Positions 51,116 through 63,303 of a stretch of 64,000 nt of DNA are shown here, piece after piece (within the stretch, counting starts at the first letter, position 1; every line of letters starts with the position of its first letter). Made by a program: the position numbers and the translations under genes. The stretch spans positions 7,142,328 to 7,206,327 of the forward strand of contig OZ035964.1 of NCBI GenBank assembly GCA_964034945.1, written 5' to 3'. Under the pieces are notes generated by a model, which saw only the letters and a list, made by a program, of their open reading frames with translations, made no database searches and was not told the DNA's origin. This stretch comes from Chrysopilus asiliformis. Lineage: Eukaryota; Arthropoda; Insecta; Diptera; Rhagionidae.

Positions 51116-51668
51116 GTTTTAGACGTATTTGCCGCTAGTACCGGCTGATGAATTTAGCTCCGGTACTAGCAATGTGAAGAAATGCACAAGTACTAACTTT
51201 TCGTTGGTACCGAGTATCAGAGCTAGTACCTGGACTAGCTAGACTCCACTTTAGTACTCTGTGAAGAAATTGGCCGTAAGTTCGTTAATGGGCAAAAATG
51301 GACCGTACGAACGAAAATGTTTTTTGCGAATATCTCAAAAACGATGCATCTTATCAAAAAAGTCCAAGAACAAAAGTTATTTAGGATATGATTCTACATA
51401 AAACTACCATACATCAAAATCCGATTGGAATAAGTTTTAAAAAATCTTATTGGAAAGTTTGACTTCAAAGTGGAATTTTGGTACAACTGTTCGAATTTTG
51501 ATACGAATATCACCATACGGGTCTCCAATCATTGCCAAATTGGCAATTATAGCTTTTGTTATGTTTTAAAACGGGTCCCTACGATATACAAACTAGCTTA
51601 TCTGTCTAACATCTAGCGGCCTAGCATCTTTTTTCAATAATCTATACTAATTATATAAAGAGGTAAAG

Positions 51669-51695
51669 TTTGTTTGTTTGTTTGTTTGTTTGTGC
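51669..51695 (+). repeat. GTTT simple repeat at the Helitron 5' end
   Basis: A short gtttgtttgtttg tract just inside the 5' end, as is usual for this Helitron type. Confidence 0.85.
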
Positions 51696-51885
51696 AGGGT
51701 AATCTCTGGAACCACTGATCCGATTCTGAAAATTCTTTCACTGATAGAAAGCTACACTATTCTCGAGTAACATAGGCTACTTTTTATTGACCTTCCCCTC
51801 TCCTTCGGTACCCCTTCCCTGATAACTTTCGAACCGTTCAACCGATTGGGGTGCGGCTTTCATTAATATAGAAGTCATTCCTCAA

Positions 51886-52035
51886 GGAAATTTTTCGCCC
51901 ACTAATATCTACCCTCCCTCCTCTCAGTAAACCCCCTCGCCAGCTACCTTCTACAACAATGAGAGATTCGGATTCGGTTTTCTCCTTTAGGAAGGTCAGC
52001 CCTTAGGGAGATTTTTCGCCCAATAATATCTACCC
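51886..52035 (+). repeat. Two imperfect copies of a roughly 121-bp segment
   Basis: atttttcgcccactaatatc and atttttcgcccaataatatc recur 121 bp apart, with related but diverged flanks. This looks like an internal tandem duplication of the first Helitron body. No coding signal. Confidence 0.6.
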
Positions 52036-52082
52036 CCCCAGGGGGGAAGGGGGGAAGCGAAGGGGGGAAGCGATGGGTGGTA

Positions 52083-52445
52083 GGGGAAGGGGAAGGGGAA
52101 GGGGAAGGGGAAGGGGAAGGGGAAGGGGAAGGGGAAGGGGAAGGGGAAGGGGAAGGGGAAGGGGAAGGGGAAGGGGAAGGGGAAGGGGAAGGGGAAGGGG
52201 AAGGGGAAGGGGAAGGGGAAGGGGAAGGGGAAGGGGAAGGGGAAGGGGAAGGGGAAGGGGAAGGGGAAGGGGAAGGGGAAGGGGAAGGGGAAGGGGAAGG
52301 GGAAGGGGAAGGGGAAGGGGAAGGGGAAGGGGAAGGGGAAGGGGAAGGGGAAGGGGAAGGGGAAGGGGAAGGGGAAGGGGAAGGGGAAGGGGAAGGGGAA
52401 GGGGAAGGGGAAGGGGAAGGGGAAGGGGAAGGGGAAGGGGAAGGG
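52083..52445 (+). repeat. Perfect GGGGAA hexamer array, about 60 copies
   Basis: An uninterrupted run of ggggaa hexamers over about 363 bp, with no substitution visible. The three long frames across it (Gly-Arg, Gly-Glu and Pro-Leu repeats) are artefacts of the repeat. G4 runs every six bases on one strand could form G-quadruplexes. It grows out of a ggggaag-rich lead-in (52030-52080) and decays on the right into ggaagtgg-type purine-rich DNA. Confidence 0.97.
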
Positions 52446-52545
52446 GGGAAGAAAGAAGTGGTAGGAGGGTGGTAGTGGAGGGAGGAAGTGGAGAGAGGAG
52501 GGGATAAATTACTGATGTTTCGTCATACATTGCAATATATACATA

Positions 52546-53146
52546 TCTATATATATAAAAATTGATGTTTGTCTGTTTGTCTGTCTGTCTGAGATTACAA
52601 AACTCAAAAACTACTGGACCGATTTTTACGCGGTTTTTTGCAAAATGATCTGTGTTGCCAGGAGTAGGTTTTTAGCTATGTAGATTTTCAAAATTCGAAA
52701 CGGAAGGTCCTGTAAGGATAATGAAAATATCCTTTTTCCCATTATTCCCCGGGAACATTGGCATTATGTTTGGGATCGCTGATCACGAATCCGATATTAG
52801 ATTTTCAAAATTCGAAACGAAAGGTCCTGTAAGGATAAATATCCTTTTTCCCGTTTTTCCTCGGAAAAATCGGCATAAGGGGGTTTTTGGTGTCGCTGAT
52901 CATGAATCTGGTATTAGATTTTCAAAATTCGAAACGGAAGGTCCTGTAAGGATAACGCAAATGTCCTTTTTCCAATTTTTCTCGCAAAAAAAACAGGCTT
53001 TGGGAGGTTTTCAGGGTTGCTTATCACGAATCTGGAGTTGGAATTTCAAAATTCGAAACGGAAGGTCCTATAAGTTATTTTATGGTTTTTTGGCATTCTA
53101 AAATTTACACAAAAAAACTTTTAGCTGCCAACGAAGGGTCTGCTAG
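52546..53146 (+). mobile_element. Second Helitron-type segment inside the composite
   Basis: Begins TCTATATATATAAAAATTGA after an A, then tgtctgtttgtctg repeats and aactactggaccgattttta, the classical opening of another insect Helitron family. It shares the CTAG end at 53146 with the outer element. By itself it would be a 601-bp non-autonomous Helitron. Confidence 0.7.
52684..53070 (+). repeat. 117-bp internal tandem repeats (three and a part copies)
   Basis: attttcaaaattcgaaacg-type starts occur at 52684, 52801, 52918 and 53042, so the period is 117, 117 and 124. Each copy continues with aaggtcctgtaaggata, then tcctttttccc, then gctgatcacgaatc. A 126-codon plus-strand frame (52721-53101) spans them only because 117 is a multiple of three; it is not a recognisable protein. 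Confidence 0.9.
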
Positions 53147-55891
53147 TAATACATAAAGAAAGAAATGGACTGACGTTGCGAGTTCGAAATTACATCGTGA
53201 AAATTAAACGGTGGAAATGGCACAATGGAAAAACCACGGGGACATTCACGATGCAAATAACACGGTGAAAGTCAGGCGGTGGAAACTGCATTGTGGACTT
53301 CGCACGGTAAAAAATGCACGGTGAAAATTTCACGGTCAAAATTGCACGGTGAAAATTACAATGTGGATTTCGCACGGTGGGGAGCTGCACGGTGAACACT
53401 CCACGGTGGAAATAACACGGTGGAACGTTAGAAGCGTGGAAATGCACGGTGGAATCACACAATGAAAAATACACAGTGGCAATTTGACATCGACGGAGAA
53501 TAATGAATGGTGCAAATGGTAGACAGACGGACAGGCTTTTACCAATCAAAATCTTTTGACATCCTTAACACCCTGCTGTAGTTCATTTTTGTGTCCGACG
53601 ATTGGTTCGATGCGTTACAAACGGAATACCAAATCTAATATACTATGATATGATTCTCATACAGTGTCCTTTTTTAATTATCCTCATATCAGAAATATCC
53701 ATATGGCTCAGCTCTCCAAAAACGAACGCAGATGCTTTAAAAAACCGTTCGAAAACTCTCCAAAAAAAAAATACTGAATCCTACAAATTTTGACGCCAAA
53801 AAATTGCGTCTGTTTGGTCGCTCCAAATATCAAAGTCCATCTCTGTGCCCAGTTTAGTCTTCATAAGGCATTCCTGCGAAATTCAAAATTTTTTTCGCGT
53901 GGTTTTTATACCCGTATGGTATGTATACAAAAGGGTATAGTATACTAACTTTGCCTTACCGTTTGTAACGCCAAGATCCCGTCATCACACACAAAAATGA
54001 ATTATACCAGTGTGTTTAGAATGATAAAAATAATTAATTTTTGCATGTCCGTCCGCCCGCCCGTCTGTCCGTCTGTGGCGCGGATTGCGGGCGCACGGAT
54101 TGAGCTAGAGACTAGAAATTTTGCACAGTTCCGTTTCTCGTAAAATGCAAGGCTAATGGCCGATTTCTTCACAGAGTACTAACGCTATTACCGGTATTAG
54201 ACCAAAATTTGGTACTCAAATTGGTATCAAGTCATTTCTTCACCAAGTACTAGCGCGCCTTAGTACGGACTTTGGTACGGAGTATTAGCTGGTACTCATT
54301 ATTTCCTAGACCCTCAAAATCGAGGGTCTAGCGATGTTAGTACTCGAATTTATGCCAATTTGATTTCTTCACCTATAATATAATACTGGCGTAGTCGATT
54401 TTTATTGAATTGATTATATTATTCTGTGATTGGTTTTTGTGTATGTAGAAAATGGATTTGATTTTTGGCGGTGATGGTTTATTTCGTGATTTCGACGACA
54501 TCGAGAGTGATGGGCAAGTAGTGATGAATTATCGATTTGACCGCCGAATCTACCATATGCCACAATGAAATACAATAAATAATTGGGACGATGTGGATTT
54601 TTTTTTGCGTTTTTGAATGCCGAAAACAACGTTTATTTACGTTCTACAATTGGTAGCGGACGATTTGCAACACCCACAGCCATGGCAAAAAAAAGGAATC
54701 CGATGTAATTTCATTTTTATACCCGTATGGTGAAACCAAAGGGTATATTAAATTTGCCTTACCGTTTGTAACGCCAAGATCCCGTCATCACACACAAAAA
54801 TGAATTACACCAGTGTGTTTAGAATGATAAAAAAAATTGAATTTTTCCATCACCACCAAAACGTATCCTTTTCGTTTTCGGCACCTCGTTTTTGCAGAAA
54901 ATTTTTCACGGTAAGATTTCGTTTCACACACTACATTCAGAATTTATTGGAGCATTTTTGTCCAAGATATTAGAAATGATAAGAAATTAGAAGACCGAAG
55001 TTCGGCTTCGACCAAAAATTGACATACGGTGAGACTCTAGCGCCAGCACCTAAAAGCGTGACAAGTAGTGGGAATGGGGTTCGAAAAGGTAAAAATTAGC
55101 GTAACATAAACTTATAGGCATTTATTTGAAATTAAAACGCGAACATTACAAAGATATTTCATTAGATGTAATTTTAAACTATAATGTAGCCTAGTGAAAT
55201 CAAAGAGTTTTGATCCAAGATAAATCGTTCTCTTGGGCTTCACTCCGTTTCGAAGCGGACTACTGCTTGGAGATGAAATGTTCTCTTTCTTCTTCCGCTT
55301 CTCCTTTTTAATCTTTAGTAATGCATCTCCGGGGTTAACGTCTTCAGGATGTTCCCTCCTCTTTTTCCGATTGCCTCCCTCACAATTCTTGAGACGCTCA
55401 ACAATCTCTTCACTTAATCCTACTTTTGTAATCGGCCTCATGAAGAGGATGTCTCTCCTTGAGATTACTGGGAAATGGGACAGTCTTTTCCTTGTACTGC
55501 TTTTCCTTGTACTGCTTTTCCTTGTAACGTTCTCCATTTTGATATTCTTCAGCTTCTGCCGGAAAATAATACGATTGGAACTTCACGGAAAATTCACGGA
55601 ACACAGCGAACAATAATATTTTATTTATTGAAAAAATAACGTACACAAATTCACGGAAATTCACGGCGAACAATAATATTTCAAATTCAAATGTCAAAAT
55701 AGTGTCAAAATCGGTTTTAGACGTATTATTATTATTAATTTCATAGCCAACAGGTACAAAAATCCTAACAGGCAGATTCCAACAAATACAATAGATTTAA
55801 GAAAAATAATATTAAAGAAAAATAAATAAAAGCAAAATTACAATAAAAAAATAGATAAAATATATAGTGCATCAGAAAAACAAAATCAAAA

Positions 55892-57049
55892 CTACAATTT
55901 ACTTAAAATGATTCTTTTACGAAACATAGCACGAGACATGTTAAAATCAAAAAACATTGACCAATTGTTGAACAACTGGCACATATTGCTAATAGGCTCG
56001 TTAGTTCCGTAAACAGTCCTATGGAACGGTACGTTTAGAAAGGGGTGAGATCTTAGAGAACGGGAGGGGACGTTAAAACCAATTTTTGACAAAATTACAG
56101 GGGAGTCAATAATTCCTAACATAACATTAAAAAGAAACATGGTACGTAACAAATCACGACGAAAACCTAACGTGTCAAGGCTAGATACGTATGGCGGGAG
56201 CTCAAGCCTATCTGACCAACTCAGACGGCGAAGTGCAAATCGCAGAAATCTTTTTTGGATGGATTCTATTCGCTTAATGTGAACTTCATAATTGGGACTC
56301 CAAACAATACACGCATATTCCAATATTGGCCTTACAATAGTTATAAAAATACTTTTCAGCGCATAAGGATTAGTTAGATCACGGGAAAAACGCATAATAA
56401 AACCTAAAAGTCCGTTCGCTTTTGAAGTAATATAATCGATGTGATTATTGAACGTTAGTTTGATATCAAACACCACCCCAAGATCTTTGATCGCATTAAC
56501 TCTATTAATTGTTATATTGCTAATTTTATAATCGAAAAGTACGGGCTTGAGCTTTCGATGGAGTGACATGGAAAAGCATTTAGAGACGTTTAAAGTTATG
56601 TAATTTTTTACACACCAATCAGACAGTGCATTCAAATCACTCTGCAACAAATCAGAATCTTGAAAGCTGTCTACGACTCGAAAAACTTTCAGATCGTCAG
56701 CATACAGCAAACATTTAGACGATTTAAGGACGTTACACAGGTCATTAGTAAATAAAATAAATAAAAGGGGGCCAAGATGACTCCCTTGCGGGACACCAGA
56801 ACGAACTACAAAGAATCGTGAAAATAAATTAAAAATTTTTACACATTGCATGCGAGAAGATAAATAAGACGATAACCAACAAAGAAGACTAGAATGTATT
56901 CCCAATATTGCGAGTTTTTTCAATAAAATCTTATGTTGAACACGATCAAACGCTTTTGAAAAATCCGTATATATGGCATCAACTTGGTGACCATCTTCTA
57001 ATTTATACTGGCAATAATTTGTAAATTCAACTAAATTTGTTGCAGTTGA
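55892..57049 (-). pseudogene. LINE reverse transcriptase, C-terminal fragment, unit 10 (15-bp deletion)
   Basis: YADD intact. An in-frame loss of five residues (RCTIN, residues 307-311 in the other copies) at 56180/56181 in the thumb region. Private Ile34-to-Leu change. Ile89, Thr118, Lys165, Lys214. The open frame extends to 57100. Confidence 0.95.
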
Positions 57050-57515
57050 AGGAGCCGCTCCATTGCCATGACTTTTTCCCATGACAAAAAAATGAGACAC
57101 ATTTATGTGAAGATACCTTGGCGAGAAAGGGAGATAAGAATCAACTGCAAAAATTTGTCGGCAAATGCAAAAATAATTTCCCCTCTTTTGTTATGGCGAT
57201 TTTATGGCGATGTTATGGCGATTTCTACTACAATCACATTTGTCCCTTGTCCTTGAAACTGTTATTATAGCGTGATGTCATTTTAAAAGCTTTTTCTCCT
57301 TCGCATGCATAGTCAAAAGCTTTGTTACCATGCCAATTTGAACATTATATTCATAGCATAAGGTTTGCTATGATTGCTATAAAGTTGTTAAACTGGAAGG
57401 GAAAACGTTTACCTTGTATTCAGTCATTCCTTTTTAGATCTACATAAGTCTATCTTGCTCTAGTTTCCTGCATTTTTTTGTCATGGGAAAAAGTCATGGC
57501 AATGGAGCGGCTCCT
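57050..57515. mobile_element. 466-bp MITE, unit 10 copy
   Basis: Ends and TGA duplication as in unit 1. Confidence 0.9.
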
Positions 57516-58350
57516 TGATCGACCTTTAACGAATCCGTGCTGATGGATGGATATGTGTTGCTTAAGCGTGGCAGTTAAAACATTGCACACGAGTTTTTCG
57601 AATAATTTTGCGACAGTGGGAAGAATCGCGATCGGGCGATAATTTTTTATATTATTCTTACTACCACTTTTAAAAACAGGTGTTATATAGGAAGTTTTCC
57701 AGGCAGAGGGAAACTGACCTAAACGCAAAGAATAATTAAATATTGTGGTCAATGGATAGCACAGACTTTCGGCACAATTCTTAAGAATGAAAGGAGAAAC
57801 AAGATCAGGCCCAGCCCCCTTCTTAACATTTAAACCATTCAACTCGGTAAGAACAGAGTCAACATCTAGTTCAATTGATCCAATATTAACAATGTTTTCA
57901 CATAATGATAAATTTATAGAATTATCGTCCGGAGGATCAACGTAGACACTCTGGAAAAAAATCAGCGAATAGATTCAAAATATCTTTCTCACAATTCGCA
58001 ACTGTCTCATCAAGAAACATTCTTTTAGGGTAGCCAGATGACTTTTTTTTTAAGTTAACGAAGTTCCAAAATTTGGACGGATCAGAGACTAGATTGTTTT
58101 GAAGATCTAATAAATAAGATTTGTAATTTGACTTCTGAATAGCAGCAAATCTTTTGCGCAAATACGAGTACGTTTGATAATGTATATTAAGTCTAGTGCG
58201 AACGTACAATTTATAAGCTTTGCGTTTGGAGTTTTTTACTCTTGATAAAAATTTCGTGTACCATGGCGGGTGCCTATGGAATGCAATCTTCTTTTTCGGA
58301 ACAAAAAGCTCAAAACCAACATATAAAAAACAATAAGAATTATTAGCTTA
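57516..58350 (-). pseudogene. LINE reverse transcriptase, N-terminal fragment, unit 10 (frameshifted)
   Basis: T9 is present, but an A6 run has become A7 near 57955-57961, shifting the frame after NLFADFF. The two pieces are about 57450-57842 and 57937-58209 plus upstream linker. This is a different break from the T8 one. Confidence 0.92.
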
Positions 58351-61300
58351 GTTTTAGACGTATTTGCCGCTAGTACCGGCTGATGAATTTAGCTCCGGTA
58401 CTAGCGATGTGAAGAAATGCACAAGTATTAACTTTTCGTTGGTACCGAGTATCAGAGCTAGTACCTGGACTAGCTAGACTCCACTTTAGTACTCTGTGAA
58501 GAAATTGGCCGTAAGTTCGTTAATGGGCAAAAATGGACCGTACGAACGAAAATGTTTTTTGCGAATATCTCAAAAACGATGCATCTTATCAAAAAAGTCC
58601 AAGAACAAAAGTTATTTAGGATATGATTCTACATAAAACTACCATACATCAAAATCCGATTGGAATGAGTTTTAAAACATCTTATTGGAAAGTTTGACTT
58701 CAAAGTGGAATTTTGGTACAACTGTTCGAATTTTGATACGAATATCACCATACGGGTCTCCAATCATTGCCAAATTGGCAATTATAGCTTTTGTTATGTT
58801 TTAAAACGGGTCCCTACGATATACAAACTAGCTTATCTGTCTAACATCTAGCGGCCTAGCATCTTTTTTCAATAATAATACATAAAGAAAGAAATGGACT
58901 GACGTTGCGAGTTCGAAATTACATCGTGAAAATTAAACGGTGGAAATGGCACAATGGAAAAACCACGGGGACATTCACGATGCAAATAACACGGTGAAAG
59001 TCAGGCGGTGGAAACTGCATTGTGGACTTCGCACGGTAAAAAATGCACGGTGAAAATTTCACGGTCAAAATTGCACGGTGGAAATTACAATGTGGATTTC
59101 GCACGGTGGGGAGCTGCACGGTGAACACTCCACGGTGGAAATAACACGGTGGAACGTTAGAAGCGTGGAAATGCACGGTGGAATCACACAATGAAAATAC
59201 ACAGTGGCAATTTGACATCGACGGAGAATAATGAATGGTGCAAATGGTAGACAGACGGACAGGCTTTTACCAATCAAAATCTTTTGACATCCTTAACACC
59301 CTGCTGTAGTTCATTTTTGTGTCCGACGATTGGTTCGATGCGTTACAAACGGAATACCAAATCTAATATACTATGATATGATTCTCATACAGTGTCCTTT
59401 TTTAATTATCCTCAGATCAGAAATATCCATATGGCTCAGCTCTCCAAAAACGAACGCAGATGCTTTAAAAAACCGTTCGAAAACTCTCCAAAAAAAAAAA
59501 TACTGAATCCTACAAATTTTGACGCCAAAAAATTGCGTCTGTTTGGTCACTCCAAATATCAAAGTCCATCTCTGTGCCCAGTTTAGTCTTCATAAGGCAT
59601 TCCTGCGAAATTCAAAATTTTTTTCGCGTGGTTTTTATACCCGTATGGTATGTATACCAAAGGGTATAGTATACTAACTTTGCCTTACCGTTTGTAACGC
59701 CAAGATCCCGTCATCACACACAAAAATGAATTATACCAGTGTGTTTAGAATGATAAAAATAATTAATTTTTGCATGTCCGTCCGTCCGTCCGTCCGTCCG
59801 TCCGTCCGTCTGTCCGTCCGTCCGTCTGTCCGTCCGTCCGTCCGTCCGTCTGTCCGTCTGTGGCGCGGATTGCGGGCGCACGGATTGAGCTAGAGACTAG
59901 AAATTTTGCACAGTTCCGTTTCTCGTAAAATGCAAGGCTAATGGCCGATTTCTTCACAGAGTACTAACGCTATTACCGGTATTAGACCAAAATTTGGTAC
60001 TCAAATTGGTATCAAGTCATTTCTTCACCAAGTACTAGCGCGCCTTAGTACGGACTTTGGTACGGAGTATTAGCTGGTACTCATTATTTCCTAGACCCTC
60101 AAAATCGAGGGTCTAGCGATGTTAGTACTCGAATTTATGCCAATTTGATTTCTTCACCTATAATATAATACTGGCGTAGTCGATTTTTATTGAATTGATT
60201 ATATTATTCTGTGATTGGTTTTTGTGTATGTAGAAAATGGATTTGATTTTTGGCGGTGATGGTTTATTTCGCGATTTCGACGACATCGAGAGTGATGGGC
60301 AAGTAGTGATGAATTATCGATTTGACCGCCGAATCTACCATATGCCACAATGAAATACAATAAATAATTGGGACGATGTGGATTTTTTTTTGCGTTTTTG
60401 AATGCCGAAAACAACGTTTATTTACGTTCTACAATTGGTAGCGGACGATTTGCAACACCCACAGCCATGGCAAAAAAAAGGAATCCGATGTAATTTCATT
60501 TTTATACCCGTATGGTGAAACCAAAGGGTATATTAAATTTGCCTTACCGTTTGTAACGCCAAGATCCCGTCATCACACACAAAAATGAATTACACCAGTG
60601 TGTTTAGAATGATAAAAAAAATTGAATTTTTCCATCACCACCAAAACGTATCCTTTTCGTTTTCGGCACCTCGTTTTTGCAGAAAATTTTTCACGGTAAG
60701 ATTTCGTTTCACACTACATTCAGAATTTATTGGAGCATTTTTGTCCAAGATATTAGAAATGATAAGAAATTAGAAGACCGAAGTTCGGCTTCGACCAAAA
60801 ATTGACATACGGTGAGACTCTAGCGCCAGCACCTAAAAGCGTCACAAGTAGTGGGAATGGGGTTCGAAAAGGTAAAAATTAGCGTAACATAAACTTATAG
60901 GCATTTATTTGAAATTAAAACGCGAACATTACAAAGATATTTCATTAGATGTAATTTTAAACTATAATGTAGCCTAGTGAAATCAAAGAGTTTTGATCCA
61001 AGATAAATCGTTCTCTTGGGCTTCACTCCGTTTCGAAGCGGACTACTGCTTGGAGATGAAATGTTCTCTTTCTTCTTCCGCTTCTCCTTTTTAATCTTTA
61101 GTAATGCATCTCCGGGGTTAACGTCTTCAGGATGTTCCCTCCTCTTTTTCCGATTGCCTCCCTCACAATTCTTGAGACGCTCAACAATCTCTTCACTTAA
61201 TCCTACTTTTGTAATCGGCCTCATGAAGAGGATGTCTCTCCTTGAGATTACTGGGAAATGGGACAGTCTTTTCCTTGTACTGCTTTTCCTTGTACTGCTT

Positions 61301-61664
61301 TTCCTTGTAACGTTCTCCATTTTGATATTCTTCAGCTTCTGCCGGAAAATAATACGATTGGAACTTCACGGAAAATTCACGGAACACAGCGAACAATAAT
61401 ATTTTATTTATTGAAAAAATAACGTACACAAATTCACGGCGAACAATAATATTTCAAATTCAAATGTCAAAATAGTGTCAAAATCGGTTTTAGACGTATT
61501 ATTATTATTAATTTCATAGCCAACAGGTACAAAAATCCTAACAGGCAGATTCCAACAAATACAATAGATTTAAGAAAAATAATATTAAAGAAAAATAAAT
61601 AAAAGCAAAATTACAATAAAAAAATAGATAAAATATATAGTGCATCAGAAAAACAAAATCAAAA

Positions 61665-62837
61665 CTACAATTTACTTAAAATGATTCTTTTACGAAACAT
61701 AGCACGAGACATGTTAAAATCAAAAAACATTGACCAATTGTTGAACAACTGGCACATATTGCTAATAGGCTCGTTAGTTCCGTAAACAGTCCTATGGAAC
61801 GGTACGTTTAGAAAGGGGTGAGATCTTAGAGAACGGGAGGGGACGTTAAAACCAATTTTTGACAAAATTACAGGGGAGTCAATAATTCCTAACATAACAT
61901 TAAAAAGAAACATGGTACGTAACAAATCACGACGAAAACCTAACGTGTCAAGGTTAATCAATGTACACCTAGATACGTATGGCGGGAGCTCAAGCCTATC
62001 TGACCAACTCAGACGGCGAAGTGCAAATCGCAGAAATCTTTTTTGGATGGATTCTATTCGCTTAATGTGAACTTCATAATTGGGACTCCAAACAATACAC
62101 GCATATTCCAATATTGGCCTTACAATAGTTATAAAAATACTTTTCAGCGCATAAGGATTAGTTAGATCACGGGAAAAACGCATAATAAAACCTAAAAGTC
62201 CGTTCGCTTTTGAAGTAATATAATCGATGTGATTATTGAACGTTAGTTTGATATCAAACACCACCCCAAGATCTTTGATCGCATTAACTCTATTAATTGT
62301 TATATTGCTAATTTTATAATCGAAAAGTACGGGCTTGAGCTTTCGATGGAGTGACATGGAAAAGCATTTAGAGACGTTTAAAGTTATGTAATTTTTTACA
62401 CACCAATCAGACAGTGCATTCAAATCACTCTGCAACAAATCAGAATCTTGAAAGCTGTCTACGACTCGAAAAACTTTCAGATCGTCAGCATACAGCAAAC
62501 ATTTAGACGATTTAAGGACGTTACACAGGTCATTAGTAAATAAAATAAATAAAAGGGGGCCAAGATGACTCCCTTGCGGGACACCAGAACGAACTACAAA
62601 GAATCGTGAAAATAAATTAAAAATTTTTACACATTGCATGCGAGAAGATAAATAAGACGATAACCAACAAAGAAGACTAGAATGTATTCCCAATATTGCG
62701 AGTTTTTTCAATAAAATCTTATGTTGAACACGATCAAACGCTTTTGAAAAATCCGTATATATGGCATCAACTTGGTGACCATCTTCTATTTTATACTGGC
62801 AATAATTTGTAAATTCAACTAAATTTGTTGCAGTTGA
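61665..62837 (-). pseudogene. LINE reverse transcriptase, C-terminal fragment, unit 11
   Basis: YADD intact. Ile89, Thr118, Lys165, Lys214, Met397, matching unit 10 without its deletion and its residue 34 change. The open frame extends to 62888. Confidence 0.95.
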
Positions 62838-63303
62838 AGGAGCCGCTCCATTGCCATGACTTTTTCCCATGACAAAAAAATGAGACACATTTATGTGAAG
62901 ATACCTTGGCGAGAAAGGGAGATAAGAATCAACTGCAAAAATTTGTCGGCAAATGCAAAAATAATTTCCCCTCTTTTGTTATGGCGATTTTATGGCGATG
63001 TTATGGCGATTTCTACTACAATCACATTTGTCCCTTGTCCTTGAAACTGTTATTATAGCGTGATGTCATTTTAAAAGCTTTTTCTCCTTCGCATGCATAG
63101 TCAAAAGCTTTGTTACCATGCCAATTTGAACATTATATTCATAGCATAAGGTTTGCTATGATTGCTATAAAGTTGTTAAACTGGAAGGGAAAACGTTTAC
63201 CTTGTATTCAGTCATTCCTTTTTAGATCTACATAAGTCTATCTTGCTCTAGTTTCCTGCATTTTTTTGTCATGGGAAAAAGTCATGGCAATGGAGCGGCT
63301 CCT
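62838..63303. mobile_element. 466-bp MITE, unit 11 copy
   Basis: Ends and TGA duplication as in unit 1. Confidence 0.9.

Larger units (their letters stand above)
46940..51276. mobile_element. Harbinger-like element, unit 9 copy
   Basis: TAA flanks kept; left end begins tggccg. Confidence 0.85.
45874..51584. repeat. Tandem macrosatellite unit 9 (5711 bp)
   Basis: Same order of parts. The Lys-rich remnant is at 47896-48321, with a Lys-to-Arg change. LINE at 48512-51115 with short 3' end and T9. First unit that breaks the odd/even alternation (Thr118 with Lys165). Confidence 0.97.
51641..53146 (+). mobile_element. Composite Helitron inserted in unit 10
   Basis: Starts TCTATACTAATTATATAAAG and ends CTAG (53143-53146). 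It sits exactly between A (51640) and T (53147), with no target duplication, and removing it restores the host sequence seen in the ten other units. TC...CTRR ends in an A/T site are the Helitron signature. The 5' end, with GTTTGTTTG repeats and gatccgattctgaaaattctttc, resembles a Helitron type widespread in Hemiptera and Lepidoptera. There is no Rep/helicase gene, so it is non-autonomous. The usual 3' stem-loop is degenerate: agctgcc and gggtctgct pair only weakly. A second Helitron-type 5' end lies inside at 52546. Confidence 0.9.
55728..58350 (-). mobile_element. 5'-truncated LINE, unit 10 copy, long 3' end
   Basis: Same flanking duplication. Carries a 15-bp deletion and a +1 insertion described under its fragments. 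Confidence 0.92.
54157..58511. mobile_element. Harbinger-like element, unit 10 copy
   Basis: TAA flanks kept; left end begins tggccg. Confidence 0.85.
51585..58819. repeat. Tandem macrosatellite unit 10 (7235 bp, with Helitron insertion)
   Basis: A normal unit of 5729 bp interrupted by the Helitron at 51641-53146. The minisatellite restarts near 53189. Lys-rich remnant 55112-55537. LINE at 55728-58350 with long 3' end and T9. It carries two further LINE lesions, a 15-bp deletion and a one-base insertion. Confidence 0.97.

Noticed and set aside
52083..52445. Telomeric repeat
   Set aside because: GGGGAA is neither the insect TTAGG nor the ciliate GGGGTT type, and it is embedded in a Helitron.
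52030..52530. Three long frames of Gly-Arg, Gly-Glu and Pro-Leu repeats
   Set aside because: They are translations of the GGGGAA array in different frames and strands, with no unique protein sequence.
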